Counted from the first letter of the stretch, positions 47,784 to 58,350 are shown. The stretch: 64,000 nt of DNA from Setophaga petechia (GCA_024362935.1 JANCRA010000003.1:52923844-52987843), one strand, 5' to 3'. Numbers and translations: made by a program. The notes: generated by a model not told the origin, from the sequence alone.

Positions 47784-48865
47784 GGGAGATAAAAAGGCAA
47801 ACAGAGCGCTCTGGCGCTGGCGAGGGGCTGTTTGCCTGCCTCCGCCGAGGCCTGGCCAAGCAGACTTGGCTTCACGCCTGAGCAGTTTCTGGAGAGCGGC
47901 GCGCTGGAGAGCAGGGGAGGCAGCACCTGGCCCTGCTTTAGGAGCCATCTCCTTTTATTGACAGCCAGATAAGCAGGCGGGAGCCGTGGTGTTTCCAACG
48001 CTTCCCTGGAGGACCCTGCCGGGTTGCAGGGAGCCGCAAGCCCCTTAATGGCAGCGGCTCCAAACGCGCCGCGAAACCCCTTCCTGGCAGCGCCCCCGGC
48101 GCCGTCGCTACCTGCCAACAACGCGGGACTTGCGCGGCCGCCTAAGGGACAGCATCCCTGCCCAGGGTGGCTCCCCGACCCTCAGAACGGGAGCAGCGCC
48201 CCGCAAAGCGCTGTCCCCGCACCCCCGGCACAGCCTCCTCCTAATGGAGCCCGCAGCCCCAGCCCAGGCGGGGGCAGGTTCATGAAACATTTAAGTGCAG
48301 TTCAATAAAACTATCGGCGGCCGGCGGGGCGGGCGGGGGGGCCTCTTTGCCGATGAATTATTTACCCTGACAAGTGTGTGCAAATAAGGGCCTCTCCCCG
48401 CCGCTCTAATGGGAGCGGGCGCGCACGGGGAGCCCGCCGAGGTGCCAGGGCGAGGGCAGGATGCGGCTCCGCGGCCGTCCGTCCGTCTGGCAGCACTGAG
48501 GGCTCGGGGCCCACGGCATCCCCGAGGAGCCACAGGGCTGCGCCAGGTTTTGGGGGGCAAGAGCGTCCTTGATGCGGAGCACGTTTCAGAGGGGAAGAAG
48601 CCAAAGCTCAGCCTAAAGCTCGGCCTGGGATAATCCCGGCTGCCGGCGGGGCTGGGCTGGGGCGAGCCGTCGGGCCGGGAGGCAGCGGGAAGATGCAGCG
48701 ACCCCGAGGGTGCCCCGGTCCAAGGGAGCCCCGTCCCGCGGCCGAGCCCCGGGTGGGGCGGGGCCGGGCCGGACCGGGCCGTGCCGTGCCCGCCGACGGG
48801 GCGGGCGGTGTCCGGGCTGGCTCTCGTGTCGCCTAAAATGTCTCATTAGCTAACTACTGTCCGCC

Positions 48866-48940
48866 TGACGTCACCGGGGCGGCCCAGCCAATGGGGGAGG
48901 CGCTGGCGTGGATATTAAGGGAAAGTTAGTGCAAAGGCAG
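48866..48940 (+). promoter_or_regulatory. PAX6: PAX6 P0 promoter
   Basis: A perfect cAMP-response element TGACGTCA (48866-48873), a CCAAT box (48888-48892) and a TATA-like GATATTAAGG (48911-48920) occur in canonical order and spacing, directly before exon 0. The TATA-like element predicts initiation near 48940. P0 is the upstream of the two main PAX6 promoters. In mammals and quail it drives lens, cornea, conjunctival and retinal expression. The downstream exon resembles human exon 0, which supports the call. Confidence 0.8.
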
Positions 48941-49072
48941 CACCCCTCTTTTGCTGTCATTGACATTTAAACTGTGTGGCAGGTTCTCGCGTGGAAATTG
49001 GCCACCGGAGCCGCCAGGTACCTCCTCCCTCCCGGCCGCGGCACCGACCGGAGCCTCCGCTCCCGCTGACAG
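48940..49072 (+). other. PAX6: PAX6 exon 0 (non-coding, P0 transcript)
   Basis: The sequence TTGACATTTAAACTGTGTGGC followed by AGGTTCTCGCGTGGAA closely resembles human PAX6 exon 0 as I remember it. The exon ends CTGACAG before a GTAACG donor at 49073, as in human. An alternative donor (CCAG before GTACCT at 49019) could shorten it by 54 bases. It has no ATG in a meaningful frame and serves as 5' UTR. The start is inferred from the TATA-like box and may be off by about 10 bases. Confidence 0.75.
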
Positions 49073-49689
49073 GTAACGAGCCCGCACGGCCCCGGCCGCT
49101 CGCCCCGGCCACGACGGGAGGGGTCGGGGTGCCCGGCACCCCCTCCCCGCGGGGGGAAGGCGAGGGGAGCGGGCCGGAGCCCCGCACAACAGGTGGGGGT
49201 GGGAGGGAGCGGCTCCGGCCGCTGCCCGCCCGTCGGAGGGGGCGCCCCGGGGCCGAGGGGGCGGCCGGAGCCGCTTCCCAAAGTTCCCCCTCCCCTTCCC
49301 CCCGCCCCGCTCCCTCGCCGTGACCCGTCTCGGGTGGCGGGGGCAGCCGCGGGTTACCGCGCCCCTCGCACGGACGGGACGGGAGCGGCGCACGGAGGGC
49401 CCGGCCCGCACGGCCCCGCCGAGGGGCTGAGGGAGGGAGCCCCGGGTGCATCCCTGAGCCTCGGAGCTGCCGTCGGGGGCCGCGTCCCAGCCGCTCTCCG
49501 CCAGCGGCTCGCCGGTCACCGGGGATGCTCGGTTGCCCCGCTCCGGCCGCCCAGAGGCGATCGCCCCTCGGCGCCCGAACTCAGGCTTGGCTTGCCAGCC
49601 CTGGGTGCTTCTGCTAAATCAGGGCGTCGGTGGGAAAGAGAGGTACCCTAGGAAGGCCCTTCTTCCTGCGAAATAACGCTAAACAAAAT

Positions 49690-50110
49690 AACCTCTTACC
49701 TGTCTTTGAGCATCTCCAAATACTCCTCATGGTGCGTTAGCAGGAACGCTCCCTGTGATGCTTCACTATAATATACCGGTAAATGGACATTCTCCTTCAG
49801 TAATAAATCAAACACCATCTATCTCAGATCCTCCTCCCTAATTAGAGATGTTTATTGGAGATGGTGTTTATCCAGCTGTCATGCCGAGAAAAAGCTGTGA
49901 CATAATTACCTCTGACCAGATAGTCTTTTATATGCATATCTCGCTGACATATAAAGGAATCGGATTGCATTAAAAAAATGACATGATCAAATGTTGGTTT
50001 TAGCCGATATAATAGTATTTCTGGTCATTAAATTAATTGAAATCCAACTTTCAGGCTCTCCAAATTACGAATCTCTCTATTTAAACTTTTCCTTTTTTAT
50101 TTTTTTTAAC
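49690..50110 (+). promoter_or_regulatory. PAX6: Candidate enhancer downstream of P0
   Basis: Unique AT-rich block with ACATAATTACCTCTG, CCCTAATTAGAG, CATTAAATTAATTGAAATCC, TATATGCATATCTCGC and CAGCTGTCATGCC. A perfect 11-bp inverted repeat is present (AAACACCATCT at 49810-49820 and AGATGGTGTTT at 49859-49869). It lies within 1 kb of exon 0, inside the transcribed unit. It looks strongly constrained, but I could not align it to other species. Confidence 0.5.
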
Positions 50111-51949
50111 AATTAAATGAGAGGTTCTACCAAAAGGATGGGCAGAGGGAAATATGCCCTGCAAACTTGCCGCAATAAATCAAATACGCCAGCTAAAAGA
50201 AAAAAAGCCCTCGACCCCCTCAGCCTAATAACACAATAGACGTGAATACGAGGAGTTTCTCCACCGATTCCTCGTGGTTTGCCCAGTGGAGGTTTTGCTG
50301 CTGTTTCGGGAGGCCAGGAGGGTCCGGGATGGGAGAGAGGCGAGAGCGGGACCCCTCCTTAAGGCGTTCTCTTTAACCCCCGCACCCCGGCGCGGTGCTG
50401 CTCCCTTCGCTTTCGTGGCTTTGGCAGCGCCTGCGGAGCCATCTGCGTGGGGCTGCGAGCGAGCCCTGATAAGCCCCGAATTACTGTGTAATTGAAAATA
50501 TATTTTTGGGAAAGGCCGGTTTTACAAATATCAGGGGTGTAGGCTTTTGATCCTTTCTGCTGCCTGTGTTCTCCGGTTGCTAATAAAACTCGCATTGAGC
50601 TCCTTAGTGGCTTGATTAACAGGCAGATTAACTGTTACTGGGGTTTTGAACAGCTTGTCCCAATCAATAGCGTTTAAAAAGCCCGTCAGGATGCGCTAAG
50701 CTTTCACCCCCCGTTCTTTTCTGAAGGCTTTTCGAGCGGGTCTGGTTGCATGACACTTTTCCCATATTTATAATCAAAGGCTTTCTCGTACGGAGAGATG
50801 TGCGTCCGTCTTCCAGTTTCAGACCGACTTCGGCGTGGTCCAGAAAAGCTTTTTTTTTTCTTTTTATCCTGCCATGCGGAGCTGTGCCTCGTGCAAAAGG
50901 CCAACATAAAAGAGGTTAAATCGATTCCAAACTTTTTTTGCGGATTGTTTATAAACTAGAAAAGCTCCACTTAACTCAGTGTCCTGCGCATTATAGGTTT
51001 CAAACACTGTCTCTACATATACAAATAGGCATTAAGTGTCCTGGAGGCAAAAGCATTGTAGTCTAAGACGTCAGGATTTGTGTATCTCTTCAGTTTTAGA
51101 CCGAACTGGACAAGAGGACTTTAAGCATTTTTCTGGGTATTAAAAAGGGTAGTTTGCAGCCCAGATATTAATACAACGAGACGATACCGGAGTTTCTAAC
51201 TCAGCACTTTCTGCTTTCGACACCTAACAAAATATGAAAGGGAAGCGGACGCTGCTGTTTGATATAAATCAATAGCCAGGCACAAGATTATATTTAAAAA
51301 GTGAAAATTATTTTAATTAGGAAAAACAAACAAAAAGGCGCGTCTTGCCACGTATAATAGTTACTTACCTTTGATTTTTAAACCATTTTTATATTACGCC
51401 CATTTTTTTTTTCTTTTTGTTTGGAATAGTTAAGGAAAAAAAAAAAAAGAAATGGAGGGAGAGAGGGAAAAAAAAACCAAACCAAATCAGATGCAGAAAA
51501 ATGCTAGTTACATTAATCCCGTGCGGATTTTAAAGTAGAAATCTTCAAAGAGTGCCTAAATCCATGCCGAGAGCCAGGGCCGGGGCCGCGGGGTCCCACG
51601 GCCAAGGGGTCCCACGGCGCAACCCTCGCCCCGGAAAAGGGAAAAAGGAAAAGGGAAAACGGAAAAAGGGAAAAGGGGGGGACGGTCTGCGCCTGCAGGA
51701 GGGCAGGGCTTTGGGGCGAGGGGAGCGCCGAGCACTGCTGCTCCTCTCCCCCAGTTACAAAGGCCAGCGGAGTCAGTTTAGAAGTGGAAAATTCACTTAA
51801 AAAATTAAAAGGAAAAAGAAAGAAAGAGAAAGAAAAAAAAAAAAAAAAGAAAAAAGAAAAGGAAGAAAAGAAAAGGAAAAAAAAAAGGAAAAGGAAAAGC
51901 AGGCCGGCCGGGCAGGGAGGGAGAGCGGCGAGTGGCAATCTGCTAGATG

Positions 51950-52345
51950 GAAAAAGGAAAAAGCAAAAGCACAGCGTTTCCTTGGGAGGTATCCAGGCAC
52001 GGCAGTCCCGGCAGGACCGGGGGCCGGAGCCGGAGCGGGGCGGGAGCGGGGCCGGTCCCGCACGGCCCCTCCGCGGCGGGCGGAGGTAAAATGGCGGCGC
52101 GGAGCCGCCCGGGCCCGTGGGGGCTCCGCGCCGGGACAGCCCCGGCCCGGCGGGACGCGACGGGGCGGCCCCGCTGCCGGCCCGGCCCGGCTCGGCTCGG
52201 CTCGGCTCGGCTCGGCTCGGCTCGGCTCGGCTCGACTCGGCTCGGCTCGGCCCGTTCCGTCCCGCTGCTCTTTGCTGCTCCCAACTTTGGCTCGGGGCTC
52301 CCCCCCCGCACCCCGCCGTGACGTCACCGCCTCACCCCTGCCCTC
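51950..52345 (+). promoter_or_regulatory. CpG island with YY1 and CRE motifs between P0 and P1
   Basis: Very dense CpG. AAAATGGCGGC at 52088-52098 matches the YY1 consensus found at many transcription starts. A perfect CRE TGACGTCA lies at 52319-52326, identical to the one in P0. It also holds the CTCGG pentamer array. No known PAX6 exon maps here, so this may be an additional promoter (sense or antisense) or a regulatory island. Confidence 0.45.
52191..52250. repeat. (CTCGG)12 pentanucleotide repeat
   Basis: Twelve tandem units with one CTCGA variant (52231-52235), within the CpG island. Each unit carries a CpG. Confidence 0.95.
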
Positions 52346-53470
52346 CCCTCCCCGCACAGGGAGGGATTTTTTCTTTTTTCTTCTCTTTTTTTCTTTTTCT
52401 TTCTTTTTTTTTTTTTTTTTTCGGATGGGTGGGGGCGTTAAAAGTTTTTTTGGGGAGGAGGGAACACAAAGCTCGCGGCGCCCGAGGGGGAAATAGCAAC
52501 AAGATTACGGCTGCTTTATTCTGGCGAGGAGGCGTAAGAAGGTGCTAATCCAAGGGATGGCTAATTGAGAGCTTGTAAAAATGATATTTGCCTGCAATTT
52601 CGGACAAAGTGGTTTTTCTCTTTTCCCTCTTTAACGCCCGGTGGACAAGAGTAAAAAAAAAATGCTTATTTGCTAGAGAGGGAGCGCAACAGGGGAAAAA
52701 AACCCCATCAACAACAACAGAAAAAGGAGGATAAAAAAAAAATCAAAAGCCACGGACACGACTGACTTCACTCCAGAAAAAGGACTAGATCCCAGCTTTT
52801 AACATCCCTTTGGATACTCCGAGAGTGGTGCGAGCTTACAAACCGCAGCCTCTTTCTCTCGCCCGCAGGATGCTTGCGGTGGGACGCCCGGCCTCAGCCA
52901 GCGGCAACTAGGAGGGGACCGGGACGGCTCGCCGGGACTCAGCCACCCACCCTGGAGGGCAGGCACCCGGGACACAGGTTCGTACTTCACTCTGGACTTT
53001 GCTCCTCTTCTCTTTTGCCTCTCTGATTTTTTTCCTCGGCGCGCCTGGAAGGATGCTCGGCTGTGGGCAGGTTAACTTGGTGGCGGATGTTACTTTGGAA
53101 AGTTTTGGGGACGAGGAGAGGAACTGGGGGCTGCCGGCTGAGGGAGATGCTTGGTGTTGGCAGAGCCCCCCCGGGCTGCCCTTTACCTTCGGGGGGGCTG
53201 GGAATCCCGTCACACCCGAACGCTCCCGTGCGTCCATCGCGATATTCGGCTCCATTCCTATAAAAACGCGCGGCTCGGGGCCAAACTCGAAAGGAAACAA
53301 ACCCCGCAGGCTGCCCTAGGCCTGAGCAGGGCGGCAGAGCCCCTCGCTGGTGCAGGTGGGGCCGGCTGCATCCCGGGCCGGGAGGGCGGCCGCTCTCCCT
53401 TCCCCGCGTCCTCCGGGGAAAGGCTTGGCTTGGGCCGCTCCTGGGACGGAGGAAAAGCCGGGGGCACGGT

Positions 53471-53590
53471 GCGCACCGCAGCTCGGGCCTCCAGGGATGG
53501 AGAAAGGGCCGGGGGCCGGTGCCCAGCGCAGCCCGGGCCTCCAGGGATGGAGAAAAGGCCGGGGGCCGGTGCCCAGCGCAGCCCGGGCCT
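53471..53590. repeat. 50-bp tandem duplication, about 2.3 copies
   Basis: CGGGCCTCCAGGGATGGAGA and the following GGGCCGGGGGCCGGTGCC repeat at a 50-bp period with one-base differences. It is GC-rich, in the intron between exon 0 and exon 1. Confidence 0.85.
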
Positions 53591-54689
53591 CCCCAGCGCC
53601 GTGCGGGGCGCTCAGCGCGGTGGGCACCCCGGCCTCGGGGGCAGGGTAGGGAAGGGAGCGGAGCAGGGACGGGCAGCAGTCTCTTAAGAGCCCATTTTGT
53701 GCTATTAGGGAGCGGTGGCAGCTTCTCGGCGGGACAGGGGATGACAGTGCATGACGGCCGAGCAGCCCATTATCCCGCTCCCATTGAGGCGCCCTTTCAC
53801 TCACATGCAAACTCCTTGGCAGAGTCGTTTGTCTCCTCATTGTACTTTATTTAAGAATGCAATGGTTGTCAGGGCTCTTATTCAATTTCAAGATACTTTA
53901 TTGATGAGCTTTGACTTTTAGCACTTTTCACATGTCAAGAGAAGTCAAGTGTATGCGGCTACGACTTCATTTTATGCTTTGCGCGTTCATACTCTCCACT
54001 TTCCGCGGTGGCTCTTGGAATTTCTTTTTCCTGTCTCTTCTCCTTCTTCCCTTTCTTTTCCCCGAGCCTTTTTTTTTTCTTTTCTTTTTTTTTTATTGTT
54101 TTTCCCGATGCAGACCCCCCTTCCCCCTCCCCCCGGCCCACTCGCCATAACCGATTGGGACACCCTGAGCTCGGACTGGTGCTCCCAGTGTAACCTTAAA
54201 TGCATGCGCTGAGGGGTTGCTTTAGAGTTTACTGAGGTGTGTCTTAATAGTCCGGCATTCAACAAATGTACTTGTGGTGTGTGGTCAGAGCAGCAAAGTC
54301 ATTTACTTACTTTCCCCCTCGAGTTTCTGGCAGCCAGTGAAGGGGGTCCCTTGCAAAAGGAGAGGGAAGGAGGGGGGAGCCTCTTCGGACGGGCACAAAG
54401 CTGCAGCACTGCCCAGCGCCCGGCTCTGCCCTTCTCCAACTCCGCCGTGGGATCTTTCTTTAAAAAAAAAAAAAAAAAAATCAGCTCGGCTGCCCTTAGT
54501 CAACAAATGGCACGTGGGAGAAGTTGGTGAGTGTTTGGTAAAGGACTCTTCAGGGCCTTTCACAAGAGCCCTCAATACACAAAGTAAATGGTGTATTTGC
54601 TCTGCTCTTTCCCGGCCGGGCTGAGCCTCCCTCTCCCAGCGCCGGGAGCCGGGGAAGGAGCGCCGCGGCCTCGGGTAGCCCCGCACACC

Positions 54690-55129
54690 TCCCCTCGTCC
54701 CCAAAATATTTATACCTTTACCATCGCAGTGTTATCTCCCATTGTCGGACTGGAGCGAACTGTTTAAATGCAAATTGATCTCTCTGCGCCCCCCACCCCT
54801 TCCCCACCGCCTCCTCCGCCATCAGCACCGCGGCCCCCTCCCCCAGCCCGACCTGAGGACGCGGCTGGGAGCGGAACGGAGCGGGAACGGAGCGGAGCGG
54901 GGCCGGTGGAGCGGAGCGGGGCCGAGCGGGGCCGGCGGAGCGCGGCCGGGCGGGAGCGGGAGCGGCGCGGGCTGCGGGCGGCGGCGGCGGCGGCGCCGGG
55001 CCCTGCGCATTCATATTCAAACGCCTGGGCCAATTGGGCCGGGGCGGGCGGCGGCGGCCAATGGGCGGCGGGGAGGCGCTGGCGGCGCTTTGCATACGGC
55101 GATATTCGGGTGGGAGCGGGCGGGCGGCG
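54690..55129 (+). promoter_or_regulatory. PAX6: PAX6 P1 promoter
   Basis: A perfect POU octamer ATGCAAAT (54768-54775), a CpG-rich GGAGC/GGC tract (54860-55000), a CCAAT box (55058-55062) and TTTGCATA (55089-55096) next to GATATTC precede exon 1. P1 is the main neural and pancreatic PAX6 promoter in vertebrates. There is no canonical TATA box. The identity rests on the exon 1 sequence immediately downstream, which matches the human one. Confidence 0.75.
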
Positions 55130-55231
55130 TTTGCACGGTGCCGAGTGATTAGTGGGTTTGAACCGCCGGCCCCGGCTCCGCCGCATTTCCCGCTCGGGTC
55201 CCGGCGCAGGGAGGAAGTGTTTTGCTGGAAG

Positions 55232-55258
55232 ATGATGACAGAGGTCAGGCTTCACTAA
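55232..55258 (+). CDS. Upstream ORF 1 in exon 1 (MMTEVRLH)
   Basis: Eight codons beginning with two adjacent ATGs, both with A at -3, ending TAA at 55256-55258. It is the first ATG of the P1 transcript. Human exon 1 has the same frame, ending RLR instead of RLH, from memory. It probably modulates translation of PAX6 rather than making a functional peptide. Confidence 0.5.
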   Translation: MMTEVRLH

Positions 55259-55269
55259 TGGGCCAGTGA
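55258..55269 (+). CDS. Upstream ORF 2 in exon 1 (MGQ)
   Basis: Three codons. Its ATG overlaps the stop of upstream ORF 1 in a TAATG arrangement, then GGCCAGTGA. Such overlap permits termination-reinitiation, which is the only functional meaning I can suggest. Confidence 0.4.
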   Translation: MGQ

Positions 55270-55342
55270 AGAGCAGTGGAGGCGAGGCAGAGACCAAGGC
55301 ACACGCACATTAATACACTTGAACCATCACCAATCAGCATAG

Positions 55343-55446
55343 GTGTGCTCTGCCTCTCTCTCCCCACTTCACTCACACACTCTTTTATCTCTCGCTCTCC
55401 AGACACTGACAGCCCATTTTATTGTCAATCTCTGTCTCCTTCCCAG
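55343..55446 (+). other. PAX6: PAX6 intron 1 (104 bp)
   Basis: GTGTGC donor, pyrimidine-rich body (CTCTGCCTCTCTCTCCCCAC) and CTTCCCAG acceptor. Removal joins CAGCATAG to GAATTCAAG, as in the human mRNA, where GAATCTGAG follows CAGCATAG. At 104 bp it is unusually short. Confidence 0.75.
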
Positions 55447-55589
55447 GAATTCAAGATCACACAACCAGCAGCTTCAGTGGAGAAAAACTATTTTGCTGGC
55501 AACTCTTTTTAAAGCACCATCATTTCAAATCAGTGCGCTCTTAAACTATTGACAGGAGCTTTGACAACAAGACAGGATGCCTCATAAAG
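55447..55589 (+). other. PAX6: PAX6 exon 2 (5' UTR, contains ATGCCTCATAAAG)
   Basis: The 143-bp exon ends GGATGCCTCATAAAG before a strong GTGAGT donor, identical at its 3' end to human exon 2. CACCATCATTTCAAATCA and TTGACAGGAGCTTTGACAA also match human wording. The terminal ATG (55577) starts a short uORF when spliced to exon 3. It would start an in-frame PAX6 N-terminus if spliced directly to exon 5. Confidence 0.85.
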
Positions 55590-57679
55590 GTGAGTCTGTT
55601 CATTTATTCTCCCAACTTCTCCCTCCTCGCATTTTAATATTTAGGCAGGGCTCTCTCTCTCTCACCCCTCCTCTCTCTCTCTCTCTCTCTCTCATATTCC
55701 CATTTGCATTCCGGAGAGCTTCCCAGGGAACTTTCCAGCCCAGGAGCTCACAAACTTTCTGCCTTTCACATAAGCCCGTGTCCTCTGGAAAAGCTAAAGC
55801 ATCTGACTCGGGAAACCAATGCCAACACCAGCAGCAGTAATTCATTCCCACGCAGCGTTTGCTGCTCAGGGAAACCAGCAGCGCCGGTGTCTGCGGTGCC
55901 GGTGCTGCCGGTGCCCGGCTCGTCGGGAGCCGGGCTGGGCTCCGGCCCCACGCCACGCAGCGTGGGAGGGAGAGAGAGAGAGGAGGGAGGGAAGCGGCGC
56001 CTCGCTGCCCCCGGGGCGGCCCCGTCCCCGACTTCTGCTTTGTGTTCTGCGCTCTGGGTGAGGGAAGGCTCGCTCCTGACGGTAGAGAAAAACAGAGCGA
56101 GAGCGGCCGGGAGAGTTGCGTGGGGAAGAAAAAAAAAAAAAAAGAAAAAAAAATTAAAAAAAGGACCCATGTCCTAGGCCAAGTCAGCTCCCAGGCGCGG
56201 TACAGGCGGGGAGCTGAGCGGAGCTGAAGGGCTGTCAGCTTTAATCAGCCACCCGGGGATCTTCCCAACTTGTCCCTAGTGCCGGCAACTTTCCCAGCTC
56301 CGGCGCGGGAGCAGCGCCGGGGGCGCGGAGCGGCCCGCACCGAGCACGGCGGGGCCCGCCGGGCGCCCCGTCCTGCTCCGCACCGGGGCTCGCCCTGCTC
56401 CCGCTTTGGAGAATTTTTTTTTGCTCGCTTTTTAAATCCAAACGCTTTAATTTATTATTAGTTTTTAAATTAAAAAACCCCTTAACATCTTTTATTTCTA
56501 CAAAACCCCCTATGATCCAATCCCTCACTACAGCAAAGCTCTTTTTTTGTTCTTTTAATTTTTAAGAAGTTATAAACTCTTCGCCATGCGAGGGGGAAAA
56601 AATTGCTTCAGCGAAGTGCAACAATAAACTTGATTCCATTTTCCCTCGCAAATGCAATTGCAAAAAAAAAAAAAAAAATCTGAGTTTGAATTTAACCTTG
56701 TAAGGTTTTGCACGGAGGGGATACATGGGCAAGCAGAGCAGGAATAATTTCTGGAAAGTTTAAAAACAAACTTTCTCGAATGATTCAATGTACCTGGCAG
56801 AGGTTGTTTTGGAAAAAGAAAACAACGTACTAGAGGAGAAAAGTGAGTGCATCTTCCCCATCTTAAGGGCATAAAATAATAGAAGTGGCCCTTGACAATA
56901 AATGTTTATAGCTGCTGACCTTCACCAGCAACTCACCGCAAAGCGATTCGTTTTTACCTTTTTCGCGTTTGCCCCGGGAAGGCGAAACTTTGCCCTTAAC
57001 GCCTAAACACGGTTTCACCGGGAGAGGGGGGAAAAAACGCTCTCTGCCATGAGATTATGCGAAGATTTCGAGATTAAACCCCGAGTTGCGGATTAGGCCC
57101 GGCCTATTAGGACACGGCAAATTGCATCCCGGCTCTCGGAGGGCTCCGGGGGTGCCGGGAGCACGGCAGGAGGAGCCGATTCCTCTCTGGCCGTGCGGGG
57201 CCTGCCCGGGGCTGCTGGCTGGAGGCGGTGGCGAGCTGCTGAGCACACACGCAGCTCCTCGCCCCTCTTACCTTGCTGCAGACCTCGGTTACCCTCGCCC
57301 TCTATTGTAAACTGCTTTCGGTTGTGTTTGGGTTTGTTTTGTTTCGCGGCTTTTTAATTTTTTTCCCCCCTTCTCTTTCTCCCCCTACCTCCCCCTGGTT
57401 CTTTTCTTTGAAACCCACTCGGTGTCATTCGCGAGGTGCGTGCGGGCAGGGCTGAGAGCTGCAAGTTTTGCCGGTGCCTTTTGGGATGGCTCCTTTCGGC
57501 CCGTAGGCCCCGCGTTTACGATTTGCGCGTGAAATACGGGAGGAAATTGTGTGTGGAGCGGTGGGTTTGCCGTTCGGTGCGCGCCCATGCAGACGTGTTC
57601 GGTGTGTTAAAGGGATGGCTCCACGTTCAGCTCGGCTGAAGGAGATATCACCGCGTCTCCTTTGGAGTACGGCGTAGCT

Positions 57680-58140
57680 TGCTCTGCTGCTAATCAGGTA
57701 GCTCTCCAAAGAGCAGTAAATATTTACCAGCCAAAGTCTTCACGCTGCGAGAAAGTACTTGTTTGATGTTTATTTTTATGGATTTGAGATTGCTAAAAGC
57801 TACTTAATAAATTATACCGTGGCTAGTCCTGAATGGGGAAACGTGCCTCTTTGATTTCTCCATCATATGCAGGAAGAGTAAAATTAATATTCATTATAGG
57901 CGCAAAAGAAAGAGAATGAGTATTTTTAGGCGAAAAAAAAGGGAGAGAAAATGAAGGCTGCGACTATTTCATTATTTTACCTCCTTTTTTTTTAGCAACC
58001 CCCTTGAATGGGCTCTTTATTGTAATTGTCCCTCCCCAATTGAGCACCCCACTGAGCTGTTGTATCTTTTTACAACCCCTAACAACTCGCACCAGTAACA
58101 CAATTACCGCCAGATATTTATAACGAGAAATTACTTTTCC
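57680..58140 (+). promoter_or_regulatory. PAX6: Candidate enhancer in PAX6 intron 2
   Basis: Unique AT-rich block with GCTAATCAGGTAGC, AAAATTAATATTCATTATAG, TTATTGTAATTGTCC and CACAATTACCGCC. No repeat or ORF. A neuroretina enhancer has been reported several kb downstream of P0 in quail. Whether this block or another intronic block corresponds is undecided. Confidence 0.4.
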
Positions 58141-58219
58141 ATTTTCACCCGCGACGATTTCAAATAAATACACGGGGACGCATAAATAAATAAATAAGTG
58201 GGCCGGGGGCTGGCGGAGG

Positions 58220-58350
58220 GGGGGTGTGGGAGAGGGAAGGAGGGAGGGAAGGAAGGAAGAAGGAAGGTGGCGAGAGGAGGAGAGAGGGAGTAGTGGAAGG
58301 AAGGAGGGAGGGAGGGAGGGAGAAAGAGAGCGGGGGGGTGGGGGGGAAGG
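58220..58350. repeat. Polypurine GGAAGG/GGGAGG tract
   Basis: Nearly pure purine over about 120 bp, with several GGG runs (GGGAGGGAGGGAGGGAG at 58305-58321, GGGGGGGTGGGGGGG at 58332-58347). It could form G-quadruplex or triplex structure in the nascent transcript or DNA. Confidence 0.85.

Larger units (their letters stand above)
47255..49530 (+). other. CpG-rich domain spanning the P0 promoter
   Basis: High GC and frequent CpG, in three lobes (47255-47640, 47880-48830, 49010-49530). Long frames on both strands (for example 197 codons at 48926-49519, minus) are products of GC-richness and overlap the non-coding exon 0. The domain matches the broad unmethylated promoter regions typical of PAX6. 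Confidence 0.7.
49073..55129 (+). other. PAX6: Intron after exon 0, containing regulatory DNA and CpG islands
   Basis: No coding exon. Contents in order: CpG-rich DNA to 49530; an AT-rich enhancer-like block 49680-50110 with an inverted repeat; further AT-rich unique blocks 50480-51400 (TTAACAGGCAGATTAACTG, TTTTAATTAGG); purine tracts 51620-51680 and 51800-51900; a CpG island with YY1 and CRE motifs 51950-52345; a pyrimidine tract 52368-52423; CpG-rich DNA with a 50-bp duplication 53160-53665; an enhancer-like block 53660-54000; and the P1 promoter region from 54690. Confidence 0.7.
55130..55342 (+). other. PAX6: PAX6 exon 1 (non-coding, P1 transcript)
   Basis: GAGTGATTAGTGGGTTTGAA, GGAAGTGTTTTGCTGG and CACCAATCAGCATAG agree with human PAX6 exon 1 as I remember it. 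The exon ends AGCATAG before a weak GTGTGC donor at 55343. It contains two very short upstream ORFs. The 5' end is approximate. A GAGGTCAG at 55241-55248 could be misread as a donor, but the human transcript continues through this sequence, so I keep it exonic. Confidence 0.75.

Noticed and set aside
48926..49519. 197-codon minus-strand frame over the P0 region
   Set aside because: GC-driven open frame antisense to the non-coding exon 0 and its donor; no domain.
52091..52321. ATGGCGGCGCGG as a coding start of an unknown gene
   Set aside because: It looks like a good start, but the frame runs only through the CTCGG repeat to a stop, and there is no recognisable protein. I read AAAATGGCGGC as a YY1-type motif instead.
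51797..52357. 186-codon minus-strand frame with an AEPSR repeat
   Set aside because: Produced by the CTCGG pentamer array and purine tracts.
55241..55248. GAGGTCAG as the end of exon 1 and start of an intron
   Set aside because: The human PAX6 mRNA, as I recall it, continues through this same sequence. The boundary that agrees with human is AGCATAG at 55342.
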